From NCBI RefSeq assembly GCF_000175635.1, contig NZ_ACVP01000037.1, positions 1 through 64,000 on the forward strand: 64,000 nucleotides of DNA. The letters are read 5' to 3'. This stretch comes from Corynebacterium tuberculostearicum SK141 (GTDB lineage: Bacteria > Actinomycetota > Actinomycetes > Mycobacteriales > Mycobacteriaceae). Below, piece after piece: positions 1 through 12,030 of this stretch; the first letter of the stretch is position 1, and each line of letters starts with the position of its first letter. Under the pieces are notes generated by a model. It searched no databases. It saw only the letters and a program-made list of their open reading frames with translations, and was not told the origin of the DNA. The position numbers were made by a program, and so were the translations under genes.

Positions 1-1156
1 GCAGCTGATTTCCAAGGAGGACGGTAAGACCGTTCTGGGTGAGACCAAGGGTCACAAGTTCACCCCGGAGAGCGCTAATGGCACTGAGGCTGTCACTATT
101 GTTGTCAACGATGATGTGACCGAGCCGGTTGAGGCTGCTGTTGCCTTCGAGACGCTGACTTCCACCCAGGTGGATAAGCATGGTGAGGACAACCCGACCG
201 ATGAGGACAACCCGAACCCGGTTGGTGAGCACAAGGACATCAATGACGATGACCAGACTGTGACTTCCGAGGATTCTGAGAAGACTCCGAAGATCACCAC
301 TAACGCTGACTTCGAGAAGGGTTCCCACGCAGTTGTTGCTGGTGCCAAGATTGTCGATGAGGTCACCTACGAGGGTCTGGTTCCGGGTAAGGAATACACC
401 CTGAAGGCTGAGCTCATTTCCAAGAAGGACGGCAAGTCTGTTCTGGGTACCGGTGAGAAGACCTTCACTCCGGAGAAGTCCAAGGGTATGGTCCCTGTCA
501 CCATCACCGTGAACGATGATGTGAAGGAGCCTGTCCAGGCTGCGGTTGCCTTCGAGGAGCTCACCTCCACTGAGGTCAACGACAAGGGTGAGGACACCCC
601 GGATGTAACTCCGGAGAAGCCGAACCACATTGCTGAGCACAAGGACATCAACGATGAGGATCAGACCGTAATCTCCCACGAGGTCCACGATCAGGACAAG
701 CCAGGCGGCTCCTCGGATGGTTCCTCTAACGGTTCTTCCAACGGTTCCTCGGATGGTTCCTCGGATGGTTCCTCCAACGGTTCCTCCAAGGACAATAAGT
801 GGTGGCTCATCCTGATTCCGGGCATTGGCTTGGGCAAGATCATCAAGGATCACTTCGACCACAAGGATCATGGCAACCACAACGGTGGCCACGGTGACAA
901 CACCAGCAACCACAACGGTGGCCACGGTGACAACACCGGTAACCACGATGGCGGCAATGGTCACGAGGACAAGGGTCAGGACGCTCCTAAGGGCGGCAAC
1001 TCTGACAATGGAAACGGCCGCGGTGTCGAGGTCCAGGGTCAGCAACCTGAAGAGACTGGCAACGCACTGCCATCCAACGCCGACCGCGTTGAGATTAAGT
1101 CCGTACCGTCCGGCGCAACCGAGCTTGAACCGGGTATGCAGGATTACATCAAGTAG
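1..1156 (+). CDS. VaFE-repeat (Thr-Gln ester) surface protein, 3' part
   Basis: Open from the window edge (first full codon at base 2), so the N-terminus and signal peptide lie outside. The visible 384 residues hold the end of one VaFE-type immunoglobulin-like repeat and one complete repeat. Each ends in the motif AAVAFExLTST...HKDINDxDQTV. In this family a Thr near the repeat start (here ITTNADFEKG) and the Gln of DxxQ form an internal ester bond that stiffens pilus-like surface stalks. A Ser/Gly linker (GSSDGSSNGSS) follows, then a hydrophobic segment starting WWLILIPGIGLG, a His/Asn/Gly-rich stretch with a 33-nt DNA repeat, and a conserved-looking end (LPSNADRVEIKSVPSG...). No LPxTG sorting signal is present. 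The next gene is sortase-like. Family assignment is firm; mode of anchoring is unknown. Confidence 0.85.
   Translation, partial: QLISKEDGKTVLGETKGHKFTPESANGTEAVTIVVNDDVTEPVEAAVAFETLTSTQVDKHGEDNPTDEDNPNPVGEHKDINDDDQTVTSEDSEKTPKITTNADFEKGSHAVVAGAKIVDEVTYEGLVPGKEYTLKAELISKKDGKSVLGTGEKTFTPEKSKGMVPVTITVNDDVKEPVQAAVAFEELTSTEVNDKGEDTPDVTPEKPNHIAEHKDINDEDQTVISHEVHDQDKPGGSSDGSSNGSSNGSSDGSSDGSSNGSSKDNKWWLILIPGIGLGKIIKDHFDHKDHGNHNGGHGDNTSNHNGGHGDNTGNHDGGNGHEDKGQDAPKGGNSDNGNGRGVEVQGQQPEETGNALPSNADRVEIKSVPSGATELEPGMQDYIK
875..937 (+). repeat. Tandem 33-nt repeat coding His/Asn/Gly-rich tail
   Basis: Two copies of a 30-nt identical unit (875-904 and 908-937) with 33-nt period lie inside the VaFE protein gene. 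They encode NHNGGHGDNT repeats. A third, decayed copy follows. This is a coding minisatellite with potential for length variation. Confidence 0.8.
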
Positions 1157-1218
1157 TCCATAAGCATCGGTGAGGCGGCCCGCGGGTCGCCCCACCGGGG
1201 TTGAGACTTAAACACCAA

Positions 1219-1260
1219 AAATCCCCTCCAGGGTGTGACTGCACACGCTGGAGGGGATTT
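1219..1260 (+). terminator. Hairpin terminator after the VaFE protein gene
   Basis: Perfect 13-bp arms AAATCCCCTCCAG (1219-1231) and CTGGAGGGGATTT (1248-1260) with a 16-nt loop. The hairpin is 60 nt past the stop codon and ends in a short T run. Confidence 0.8.
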
Positions 1261-1311
1261 GCATATAACCTGCACAAGGTAGACAAAACGAGGAAGTAAA
1301 GGAAGCTAGCT

Positions 1312-2169
1312 ATGGGAAAGCATGCTGAACCACAGCAGCCGGAAGACAATGGAATGTCGCAGTATCCGGCGAGTGGGGAAGAAGGGGGCGTCGGCAAGCG
1401 AGGCATGGGCCGTGGCAAGCTGATCGCTATTATCGCGGCCATCATTGCGGTGGCATTGGTCTTGTTGCAGGTAGTGCTGTACCTGGCGCGCGATGATGAG
1501 GATGAGGCCGGTTCGGCGCCGGAGACGGTGGCCAGCGAGAGCGCGCCGGAGGAATCCGGGCCGAAGTCCGATGCCTTCGTAGATGATTCGGGCCAGCAGG
1601 AGCACGAGTATGAGGCCGCGCCTGGTGAGTTCAAGGGCTTTGAGGGCATGTCCGTAGGCATCGATGGCGAGTACGCGGCCGTGGACCCCGTACAGGTCAC
1701 GGACCAGGGCGTGCTGCTTCCGCCACACGACGTCACCCGCGTGGGCTGGTACTCCGCCTCCGCTGTGCCGGGTGAGCCGGGCAACGTGGGCTCGAGTGTG
1801 ATTACCGGTCACATTAACTACCAGGGCCAGGGCACGGGCTATGCGGAGAAGTTCACCAAGTTGAAGAAGGATCAGGAATTTACCGTGGTCATCGACGGCC
1901 AGGAGCGCACCTTCCGCGTGACTGAGGCGCCGTACCGCCTGCCTAAGGGCTCCGGATTCCCGGACGTGGTTAACGATAAGGAAGGCGAGAACCGCCTGGT
2001 TCTCATTACCTGCGGCGGCCAGTTCGTTGGTGGCGCGCTGGGTTATGAGGACAACATCATTACCGTGGCGGAGCCGGTAGGCGAGCCAGAGCAGCCCGCT
2101 GAGCAGCCGGCAGAGGAGGCTCCGGCCGAAGCCCCAGCCGAGGCTCCGGCTGAGGCACCTGCAGCCTAG
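1312..2169 (+). CDS. Class F/E-like sortase-domain membrane protein, catalytic Arg apparently missing
   Basis: 285 residues. A cytosolic head is followed by a membrane helix (about 37-59), an acidic linker and a sortase fold (about 105-255). The tail is Pro/Ala/Glu-rich (APAEAPAEAP). Sortases cut a sorting signal and transfer the protein to an amine acceptor using a His-Cys-Arg triad. His167 (VITGHINY) and Cys234 (LITCGG) are present. The region that normally supplies the Arg reads QFVGGALGYEDNIITVAEP, and no Arg occurs after Cys234. It may use another residue or be inactive. The start has a purine-rich Shine-Dalgarno (GAGGAAG...AAGGAAG). The gene follows a VaFE surface protein, a plausible substrate, but is separated from it by a terminator. 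A copy of the dispersed 17-bp word sits in codons 25-30. Confidence 0.85.
   Translation: MGKHAEPQQPEDNGMSQYPASGEEGGVGKRGMGRGKLIAIIAAIIAVALVLLQVVLYLARDDEDEAGSAPETVASESAPEESGPKSDAFVDDSGQQEHEYEAAPGEFKGFEGMSVGIDGEYAAVDPVQVTDQGVLLPPHDVTRVGWYSASAVPGEPGNVGSSVITGHINYQGQGTGYAEKFTKLKKDQEFTVVIDGQERTFRVTEAPYRLPKGSGFPDVVNDKEGENRLVLITCGGQFVGGALGYEDNIITVAEPVGEPEQPAEQPAEEAPAEAPAEAPAEAPAA
1384..1400 (+). repeat. Dispersed 17-bp word, copy 1
   Basis: Exact GGGGGCGTCGGCAAGCG within the sortase gene, coding GGVGKR in the cytosolic head. The other exact copies are at 3907-3923 and 18786-18802. Confidence 0.75.
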
Positions 2170-2181
2170 GCTGAACCTTTC

Positions 2182-2217
2182 AAGGCGCCCTGTGGAATTG
2201 CCCACAGGGCGCCTTTG
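2182..2217 (+). terminator. Hairpin terminator after the sortase gene
   Basis: Perfect inverted repeat AAGGCGCCCTGTGG / CCACAGGGCGCCTT with a short loop, followed by TTTGCTT, 12 nt past the stop codon. Confidence 0.85.
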
Positions 2218-2320
2218 CTTATCCGGCTCACCTGGCATGTAGGTGGTGGGGTTGGGGCCTAAATATGAAATAATTTAAGGCAGTAAACGCCGCTGCCTGC
2301 GGCTTAGAAGGAGCATTTTC

Positions 2321-3673
2321 ATGGATAATCCAGGCGAGATCGCCGGTCATATTGGCACGCCGCTGACCAGCAATGCCACCAAGGTATTGCTGCTGGGCTC
2401 GGGCGAGCTGGGCAAGCAGCTGGCCATGTCCTTCCAAAACCTGGGCTTGGAGGTCCACGCGGTGGAATCGTATGCGGGCGCGCCGGCGCACCAGGTGGCG
2501 CAGTATAGCTACGTCGCCGATATCAAGGACACCGGGCGCATCCTGCAGCTGGCACAGGAGATTCAGCCGCACTTTGTGGTTCCAGAGGTAGAAACCGTTG
2601 CGGTAGAAGCGCTGGAGGAGATGGAGGCGCATAGCGACGCCATCGTGGTCCCCTCCGCCCGCGCCTGCGCCATGACGCAGGACCGCCAGTGCGTGCGCGA
2701 GGTGGCGGAGAATATCGGTCTGCCGGTTTCCGCGTATCGCTTTGCTAGCTCCGTGGAGGAGCTGGAAGAGGCGGTAGGGGAGCTGGGCTTTCCGTGCATT
2801 ATTAAGCCGGACGTGTCCACCTCTGGCAAGGGCCACATGATTGCCCGCGATGAAGAGGATGTGCGCACCGCATGGGAGACCGTGCGGCGCGTGTCCTCGG
2901 ATTCGCAGCGCGTGGTGGCCGAGCGCTTCGTGGACTTCGACCTTGAGGTCACCCTGCTGGCCATCCGCTCCATCGATCCGGCGACGGGCAAGTTGGCCAC
3001 GTGGTTTAGCGAGCCTATTGGTCACCGCCATGAGCGCGGCGACCTCGTGGAGGAGTGGCAGCCTACCGGCATGAGCGAGATCGCGCTGGAAAACGCACGC
3101 TCGGTGGCCGCGCGCATCTCTAATGAGTTGGGCGGGCGCGGCGTGTACTGCGTGGAGCTCTTCGTTGCGGGCGATGACGTGTACTTTTCCTCCGTGTCCC
3201 CCCGCCCCGCGGATACGGCTATGCTTACCGCCTACACGCAGCGTTTTTCCGAGTTTGACCTGCATGCGCGGGCGATTTTGGGCTACCCCATTGACGCCAC
3301 CCTGGTCACCCCGGGTGCCAGCGTGGTCATCCACGCGGACGAGGAGCTGAATGAGGTGGCCTATACCGGCGTCGCCGCGGCCCTCAACTACGCCGAGACG
3401 GACGTCAAACTCTTTGGCAAGCCCGGGGCTTACAAGGGCCGTCGCATGGGCTTGGTGTCTGCCACCGCGGAAAGCGCGGAGGAGGCGCGCGACCGCGCAG
3501 CACTAGCGGCGCACAAGATCGAGGTGACCTCCACGCCGGGCCTGCTGGCCCAGGGTGGTGCGCGCGGCATCCAGCCTGAGGCCGATAACGTTCCCGATAT
3601 CGAGGTGGTGGAGTACGAGGGCGGCGTGGAGCTCGACCCGAAGCTTGCCTCCGGCGTGGACGACGCCGACTAA
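2321..3673 (+). CDS. purT: Formate-dependent phosphoribosylglycinamide formyltransferase (GAR transformylase 2)
   Basis: 450-residue ATP-grasp enzyme that makes formyl-GAR from GAR, formate and ATP in purine synthesis. The PurT hallmark IGTPLTSNATKVLLLGSGEL opens the protein (11-30). EVETVAVEAL, KPDVSTSGKGH (ATP-grasp lysine region) and VSPRPADTAMLT follow in the usual order. It is longer than the roughly 390 residues of E. coli PurT. The extra is mostly an acidic C-terminal tail (about the last 35 residues, ending in DPKLASGVDDAD). AAGGAG lies 9 nt before the ATG. The gene ends tail-to-tail with the GNAT gene, the two stop codons overlapping by 4 bp. Confidence 0.95.
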   Translation: MDNPGEIAGHIGTPLTSNATKVLLLGSGELGKQLAMSFQNLGLEVHAVESYAGAPAHQVAQYSYVADIKDTGRILQLAQEIQPHFVVPEVETVAVEALEEMEAHSDAIVVPSARACAMTQDRQCVREVAENIGLPVSAYRFASSVEELEEAVGELGFPCIIKPDVSTSGKGHMIARDEEDVRTAWETVRRVSSDSQRVVAERFVDFDLEVTLLAIRSIDPATGKLATWFSEPIGHRHERGDLVEEWQPTGMSEIALENARSVAARISNELGGRGVYCVELFVAGDDVYFSSVSPRPADTAMLTAYTQRFSEFDLHARAILGYPIDATLVTPGASVVIHADEELNEVAYTGVAAALNYAETDVKLFGKPGAYKGRRMGLVSATAESAEEARDRAALAAHKIEVTSTPGLLAQGGARGIQPEADNVPDIEVVEYEGGVELDPKLASGVDDAD

Positions 3674-4152
3674 GAAGCGGGGCGCAGCATCGGCTGGTGG
3701 GGAACTCCTTCGTCGTCGAATAGCTCGCCTACCGGAGTAAAGCCAAAGCCGGCGTAATAGTCCACGAGGCCGGCCTGCGCCTCTAGGTAGAGCGGCTTGC
3801 CTGGGTGCATGCGCTCGCCTAGGTCGACGGCCGCCTGGAGAAGTTCGCGGCCGAGGCCCGTGCCGCGCGCGGCGGGCGCGAGCGCGAAGCGGCCGATTTG
3901 GGCGCCGGGGGCGTCGGCAAGCGCGGCGTCAGTAGGCGCGGCCGGAAAGACGCGGGCCGTGCCAAGCAGCTCGTGGGAGTCCGCGTCCCAGGCCAGCACG
4001 TGCACGGTCTGGGGGTCGGCGTCGGTGGCGTCAATCTCGGCGTACGGGCTGCGCTGCTCGTGCACAAAGACGTCCACCCGCAGCTTGTAGAGCTGGTGGA
4101 CGTCCAAGGCCGCCAGCTGCCCCAGGGGCGCGGCGGTAATGAAATGCGGCAC
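3670..4152 (-). CDS. ElaA-like GNAT N-acetyltransferase
   Basis: 160 residues with a GTG start. LYKLRVDVFVHEQRSPYAEIDATD matches the ElaA-type GNAT opening. The acetyl-CoA-binding core is IGRFALAPAARGTGLGRELL (R-x-x-G-x-G). It probably transfers an acetyl group to an unknown amine. It starts 3 nt after the fprA stop codon, so the two are almost certainly cotranscribed and translationally coupled. The antisense of ALADAPG here is one exact copy of the dispersed 17-bp word (3907-3923). Confidence 0.85.
   Translation of the reverse strand: MPHFITAAPLGQLAALDVHQLYKLRVDVFVHEQRSPYAEIDATDADPQTVHVLAWDADSHELLGTARVFPAAPTDAALADAPGAQIGRFALAPAARGTGLGRELLQAAVDLGERMHPGKPLYLEAQAGLVDYYAGFGFTPVGELFDDEGVPHQPMLRPAS
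3907..3923 (+). repeat. Dispersed 17-bp word, copy 2
   Basis: Exact GGGGGCGTCGGCAAGCG, here antisense to the GNAT coding strand (ALADAPG). Confidence 0.75.
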
Positions 4153-4155
4153 GGG

Positions 4156-5517
4156 TTAGGCCTGTGGACCGGCGTGCTTGACCATTTCGTCCCACTCGAC
4201 GATCTTGATGCGCTCGCGGCCGTGCGGCTCACCGGCGGCGCGCTCGGCGGCATCCAGGCGGTGCCAGCCTTCCCAGGTGGTCACGGCGATATCGCGGGAG
4301 GCCAGGAAGTCCAGAATATCCTGCGGATCGCGCTTGGTGGCCGGCTCCAATTCGCCTGCCTTGTAATCGGCGATGAGCATGGTGGTGGTGTCCTTTGCAT
4401 CGGACTTGGTATTGCCAATTAGGCCCACCGGGCCGCGCTTAATCCAACCGGTGGTGTAGAGGCCGGGGAGCTTTTCGCCGTCGACATTGGCCAACACGTG
4501 GCCGCCGTCGTTGGGCATGGTGGCCTGGGTCTCGTCGAAAGGCACGCCGTCGACGGACTGCGGGTGGTAGCCCACCGCGCGGTAGACGGCCTGCACCGGC
4601 CACTCGGTGAACTTGCCGGTACCGGTTACGGAGCCATCGCCATTGAGCTCGGTGCGCTCGGTCTTGATGGCGGTGACGTGGCCGTCCTCGCCCAATACCT
4701 CTACCGGGGACTCAAAGAAATGGATGTAGAGCTTGTGCGGGGCATCGCCCGGCTCGCGCATGGCATAAGACTCGAGGGTCTGGCACACCAGGTCGGTGGA
4801 CTTGGCGGCGCGGCGGGCCTCTTCGGAGGCGGCGTCATACTCGATGTCCTCGGGGTTGACGATGACCTCGATGGTCGGGGACTCGTCCAGCTCCTTGAGC
4901 TCCTTCGGCGTGTACTTAGCCTGTGCCGGGCCGCGGCGGCCGAAGACGTGGACCTCCTTGGCGCGGTTTTTCTTCAGCGCCTCATAAACGTTATCGGGGA
5001 TCTCCGTCACGAGCAGCTCGTCCGCGGTCTTAGCCAGGATGCGGGAGACGTCGAGGGAGACATTGCCCACACCAACCACGGCGACGGACTCTGCGGAGAG
5101 ATCCCAATCGCGCTCAAAGTTGGGGTTGCCGTCATAAAAGCCCACGAATTCGCCGGCGCCATGGTTGCCTTTGAGGTCCTCGCCCGGGATGCCCATGCGC
5201 TTATCGGCGGTAGCACCGGTGGCGAAGATAATGGCGTCATAATATTCGCGCATCTCCTCGACGGTGATGTCCTTGCCCACCTCGATATTGCCTAGGAAGC
5301 GGATATCTTCCTTTTCCATAACGTTGTGCAGGGACTGCACGATGCCCTTAATACGCGGGTGATCCGGTGCCACGCCGTAGCGGATCAAGCCGAACGGCGT
5401 CGGCATCTTTTCAAAAAGATCGATCTGCACATCGAGATCGGATTTCACTAGAAGGTCAGAGGCGTAAATGCCTGCCGGGCCGGAGCCGACCACGGCGACG
5501 CGCACTGGGTTAGTCAT
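4156..5517 (-). CDS. fprA: Ferredoxin/adrenodoxin-type NADP+ reductase (FprA)
   Basis: 453 residues from the start at 5517 (MTNPVRVAVVGSGPAGIYA). A longer frame exists, but the internal ATG has AAAGGA upstream and begins directly with the FAD-binding GxGxxG. The FAD Rossmann fold is followed by PTPFGLIRYGVAPDHP, a family signature. The NADP-binding part has VVGVGNVSLDVSRIL, and the C-terminus holds GWIKRGPVGLIGNTKSDA. It moves electrons between NADPH and ferredoxin in the cytosol. In C. glutamicum it sits next to pta-ackA, as here. First gene of a two-gene unit with the GNAT gene. Confidence 0.95.
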   Translation of the reverse strand: MTNPVRVAVVGSGPAGIYASDLLVKSDLDVQIDLFEKMPTPFGLIRYGVAPDHPRIKGIVQSLHNVMEKEDIRFLGNIEVGKDITVEEMREYYDAIIFATGATADKRMGIPGEDLKGNHGAGEFVGFYDGNPNFERDWDLSAESVAVVGVGNVSLDVSRILAKTADELLVTEIPDNVYEALKKNRAKEVHVFGRRGPAQAKYTPKELKELDESPTIEVIVNPEDIEYDAASEEARRAAKSTDLVCQTLESYAMREPGDAPHKLYIHFFESPVEVLGEDGHVTAIKTERTELNGDGSVTGTGKFTEWPVQAVYRAVGYHPQSVDGVPFDETQATMPNDGGHVLANVDGEKLPGLYTTGWIKRGPVGLIGNTKSDAKDTTTMLIADYKAGELEPATKRDPQDILDFLASRDIAVTTWEGWHRLDAAERAAGEPHGRERIKIVEWDEMVKHAGPQA

Positions 5518-5594
5518 GTGCTTAGGGTGTCCTTTCTTTCGTTGTGCTGCATATTCTACGCGGTCACTATGCGATAAAAACCACAGCATTACTA

Positions 5595-5635
5595 ACCCCA
5601 GTTTAGGGAGGTCACGATGGGGCATAGGAGGGGGT
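5595..5635 (+). promoter_or_regulatory. Possible RamA-type half-sites in the fprA/pta-ackA intergenic region
   Basis: ACCCCA (5595-5600), TGGGGC (5618-5623) and AGGGGGT (5629-5635) fit the loose C. glutamicum RamA half-site forms (G4-6 or C4-5 tracts with defined flanks). They lie 110-150 nt before pta. RamA is known to control pta-ackA in C. glutamicum. The motif is short, so this is tentative. Confidence 0.35.
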
Positions 5636-5745
5636 AAATCGCGTACAGTGGAGTAGTCACCGCGCGCTGATAACTGTGATGACTGACATGAAGTTATGAG
5701 GCGCGTTAATTGTGTTCAAGTGACCGTGAATGAAAGGTAAATTGC

Positions 5746-7107
5746 ATGTCTGCATCCCATTCCGCAGTTATTAGCGCTATCGGCCGTGGCTTCGATGGCC
5801 TCGACGTGCCCGCCTTGGCTAAAGACCTAGGCGCGGAGCTCATCCGCCTCGAAGACTTCGATGCCACCGTCGCCGCCGTACTGGCTGAGGCTCCCGCCGC
5901 TGAGAACATCGTGGCGCAGGGCACCGGCGATATCGCCTTCGATGCTGAGGTAGCTGCCGCCCTTGGCCTGCCGCTGGCCATCATTTCCGGCGCCCCGCAG
6001 CGCACCGGCGAGCTTGCCCAGCACAATGCGGAATCCCTGGGAGCTACCGTCGCTGGCATCTTCACCGACCTGGAAGCGGTTCCGGGCGCACTTGCTGCGC
6101 TTGGCGACGTCTCCCCGGTCATGTCCGCAGACCTCTTCCAGAAGCAGCTCATTGACCAGGCCCGCGCCGCCGGTTCGCACATCGTTCTGCCAGAGGGCGA
6201 CGATGACCGCATCCTCGAGGCCGCCCACGTGGTGCTGCGCGATAAGGTTGCCAAGCTGACCATCCTGGGCAACGAGGCTGATATCAAGGCCCGCGCCGAA
6301 GAGCTCAAGCTCGACCTGGCTGGTGCCGAGATCATCAACCACCTCGAGTCCCCGTTGGCAGAGGAATTCGCCGCCGACTTTGCCGAGCTGCGCAAGAAGA
6401 AGGGCGTCACCCTCGAGCAGGCTCGCGAAACGATGAAGGACATCTCCTACTTCGCCACCATGATGGTGCACAAGGGCTTGGCCGATGGCATGGTCTCCGG
6501 CGCTGCTCACACCACCGCCCACACCATCAAGCCTTCCTTTCAGATCATCAAGACCAAGCCGAACGCTTCCGTGGTCTCCTCCATCTTCCTGATGGTCATG
6601 CGCGGCCGCCTGTGGGCCTTCGGTGACTGCGCCGTCAACCCGAACCCTACTGCCGAGCAGCTGGGCGAGATCGCCATCGTTTCCGCACAGACCGCCTCCC
6701 AGTTCGGCATCGACCCACGCGTGGCCATGCTGTCCTACTCCTCCGGCACTTCCGGTTCCGGACCGGACGTTGACCGTGCAGTGGCCGCCGTCGAAGCCGC
6801 CAAGAAGCTGGATTCTTCCGTCAAGGTGGATGGTCCGCTGCAGTTCGACGCCGCCTGCGACCCAGGCGTTGCGGCTAAGAAGATGCCGAATTCTGACGTT
6901 GCCGGTCAGGCCAACGTCTTCGTCTTCCCGGACTTGGAGGCCGGCAATATCGGCTACAAGACGGCACAGCGCACCGGCGGCGCGCTCGCCGTGGGCCCGA
7001 TCCTGCAGGGCCTGAACAAGCCGGTAAACGACCTGTCGCGTGGCGCGACCGTTCCGGACATCATCAACACCGTTGCAATCACCGCTATTCAGGCTGGAGA
7101 GAAATAA
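5746..7107 (+). CDS. pta: Phosphate acetyltransferase
   Basis: 453 residues. Interconverts acetyl-CoA and acetyl phosphate. The C-terminal two thirds is the PTA_PTB catalytic domain (from about FQKQLIDQARAAGSHIVLPEGDDDRILEAA). Key segments are YFATMMVHKGLADGMVSGAA, SYSSGTSGSGPDVDRA and QFDAACDPGVAAKKMP. The shorter N-terminal part resembles the reduced N-domain of other corynebacterial Pta proteins. Its TAA is followed immediately by the ackA ATG, so the pair is coupled for the acetate overflow/assimilation pathway. GAAAGG lies upstream of the start. Confidence 0.96.
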   Translation: MSASHSAVISAIGRGFDGLDVPALAKDLGAELIRLEDFDATVAAVLAEAPAAENIVAQGTGDIAFDAEVAAALGLPLAIISGAPQRTGELAQHNAESLGATVAGIFTDLEAVPGALAALGDVSPVMSADLFQKQLIDQARAAGSHIVLPEGDDDRILEAAHVVLRDKVAKLTILGNEADIKARAEELKLDLAGAEIINHLESPLAEEFAADFAELRKKKGVTLEQARETMKDISYFATMMVHKGLADGMVSGAAHTTAHTIKPSFQIIKTKPNASVVSSIFLMVMRGRLWAFGDCAVNPNPTAEQLGEIAIVSAQTASQFGIDPRVAMLSYSSGTSGSGPDVDRAVAAVEAAKKLDSSVKVDGPLQFDAACDPGVAAKKMPNSDVAGQANVFVFPDLEAGNIGYKTAQRTGGALAVGPILQGLNKPVNDLSRGATVPDIINTVAITAIQAGEK

Positions 7108-8331
7108 ATGTCATACGTTCTGGTCCTTAACTCAGGTTCTTCCTCCGTTAAATTCCAGCTGGTCGATCCCGAGTCCAGCGCCACGGATACGCCGCTGGTC
7201 TCTGGCCTGGTCGAGCAGGTTGGCGAGCCCCTCGGCGCCGTCACCGTCAAGACCGGTGGCGAGAAGTACAAGGAAGAGCTGGAAATCCCTACTCACTCCT
7301 TCGGCCTTGAGCGCGCTTTTGCCATCATGAGCGAGCACAACGTTGGCCCGACCGACGTGGATGTTATCGCCGTTGGTCACCGTGTTGTTCACGGCGGCCG
7401 CCTCTTCTCCGAGCCGCAGCTCATCGTGGACCAGATTGAGTCCATGATTGAAGACCTCATCCCGCTGGCTCCGCTGCACAACCCGGCCAACCTGGACGGC
7501 ATCCGCGTGGCCCGCAAGATGCTGCCGGATATTCCGCACGTTGCCGTCTTCGATACCGCGTTCTTTAACACCCTGCCGCCGGCAGCTGCGCTGTATGCCA
7601 TCAATAATGAAGTGGCATCCAAGTACGATATCCGTCGCTACGGCTTCCACGGCACCTCTCACGAGTTCGTCTCCCAGCAGGTACCGGCCCTCTTGGGCCG
7701 CGACCCGATGCACACCCACCAGATCACCCTCCACCTGGGCAACGGTGCTTCTGCTGCGGCTATCCGCAATGGCCGCGCCATCGATACCTCGATGGGCCTG
7801 ACCCCGCTGGCTGGTCTGGCTATGGGTACCCGTTCCGGTGACATTGACCCGGGCATCATCTTCCACCTCGTCCGCCAGGCGGGCATGAGCGTGGATGAGA
7901 TTGACAACCTGCTCAACAAGCAGTCCGGTGTCAAGGGCATCTCTGGCGTTAACGACTTCCGTACGCTGCGCGAGCGCATCGACAACGAGGACCAAGACGC
8001 TTGGCTGGCTTATAACATCTACATTCACCAGCTGCGCCGCTTCATCGGTTCCTACATGATTGCCCTGGGCCGCGTGGACGCCATCACCTTTACCGCCGGT
8101 GTGGGCGAGAACGATACCGAGGTTCGCCAGGACTCCCTGTACAACCTGGATATGTACGGCATCCACTTTGATAAGGAGCGCAACCTGGTCCGTTCCGACC
8201 AGCCGCGCATGATCTCCACCGAGGATTCCCCGGTTAAGGTCTTTGTCGTACCGACCAACGAAGAGTTGGCTATCGCTCAGAAGTCCGCCGAAATCGCCGC
8301 AATGGCGCGTGAGGCTGGCCTCTACAAGTAA
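7108..8331 (+). CDS. ackA: Acetate kinase
   Basis: 407 residues of the ASKHA fold. Converts acetyl phosphate plus ADP to acetate plus ATP, or the reverse. Motifs are [14 protein letters not shown] at the N-terminus, [17 protein letters not shown] (catalytic Asp region), [21 protein letters not shown] and [10 protein letters not shown]. No gap separates it from pta. A hairpin terminator follows. Confidence 0.97.
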   Translation: MSYVLVLNSGSSSVKFQLVDPESSATDTPLVSGLVEQVGEPLGAVTVKTGGEKYKEELEIPTHSFGLERAFAIMSEHNVGPTDVDVIAVGHRVVHGGRLFSEPQLIVDQIESMIEDLIPLAPLHNPANLDGIRVARKMLPDIPHVAVFDTAFFNTLPPAAALYAINNEVASKYDIRRYGFHGTSHEFVSQQVPALLGRDPMHTHQITLHLGNGASAAAIRNGRAIDTSMGLTPLAGLAMGTRSGDIDPGIIFHLVRQAGMSVDEIDNLLNKQSGVKGISGVNDFRTLRERIDNEDQDAWLAYNIYIHQLRRFIGSYMIALGRVDAITFTAGVGENDTEVRQDSLYNLDMYGIHFDKERNLVRSDQPRMISTEDSPVKVFVVPTNEELAIAQKSAEIAAMAREAGLYK

Positions 8332-8370
8332 AGATTCTCACGTCTAGCTAACGGCTGGACTTTGAACAAC

Positions 8371-8406
8371 GGGGCGTGTGGTGTAAAAGACCGCGCGCCC
8401 CTTTTC
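8371..8406 (+). terminator. Terminator between convergent ackA and pknG
   Basis: GGGGCGTGTGG pairs with CCGCGCGCCCC over 11 bp (two G-U pairs) around a 9-nt loop, then CTTTTCT. It serves ackA and could also act on the opposing pknG transcript. Confidence 0.7.
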
Positions 8407-8446
8407 TAGTTTTCTGCACCCTGTTGGCTGGTAGCAGGAAGGCAGA

Positions 8447-12029
<3,583 letters not shown>

Positions 12030-12030
<1 letters not shown>

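Noticed and set aside
875..937. CRISPR-like repeats
   Set aside because: The 33-nt repeat is an in-frame coding minisatellite with 3-nt 'spacers', not an array.
5670..5690. GlxR/CRP-like site before pta (TGTGA at 5676)
   Set aside because: Only one half-site fits; the second half lacks TCACA at the right spacing.
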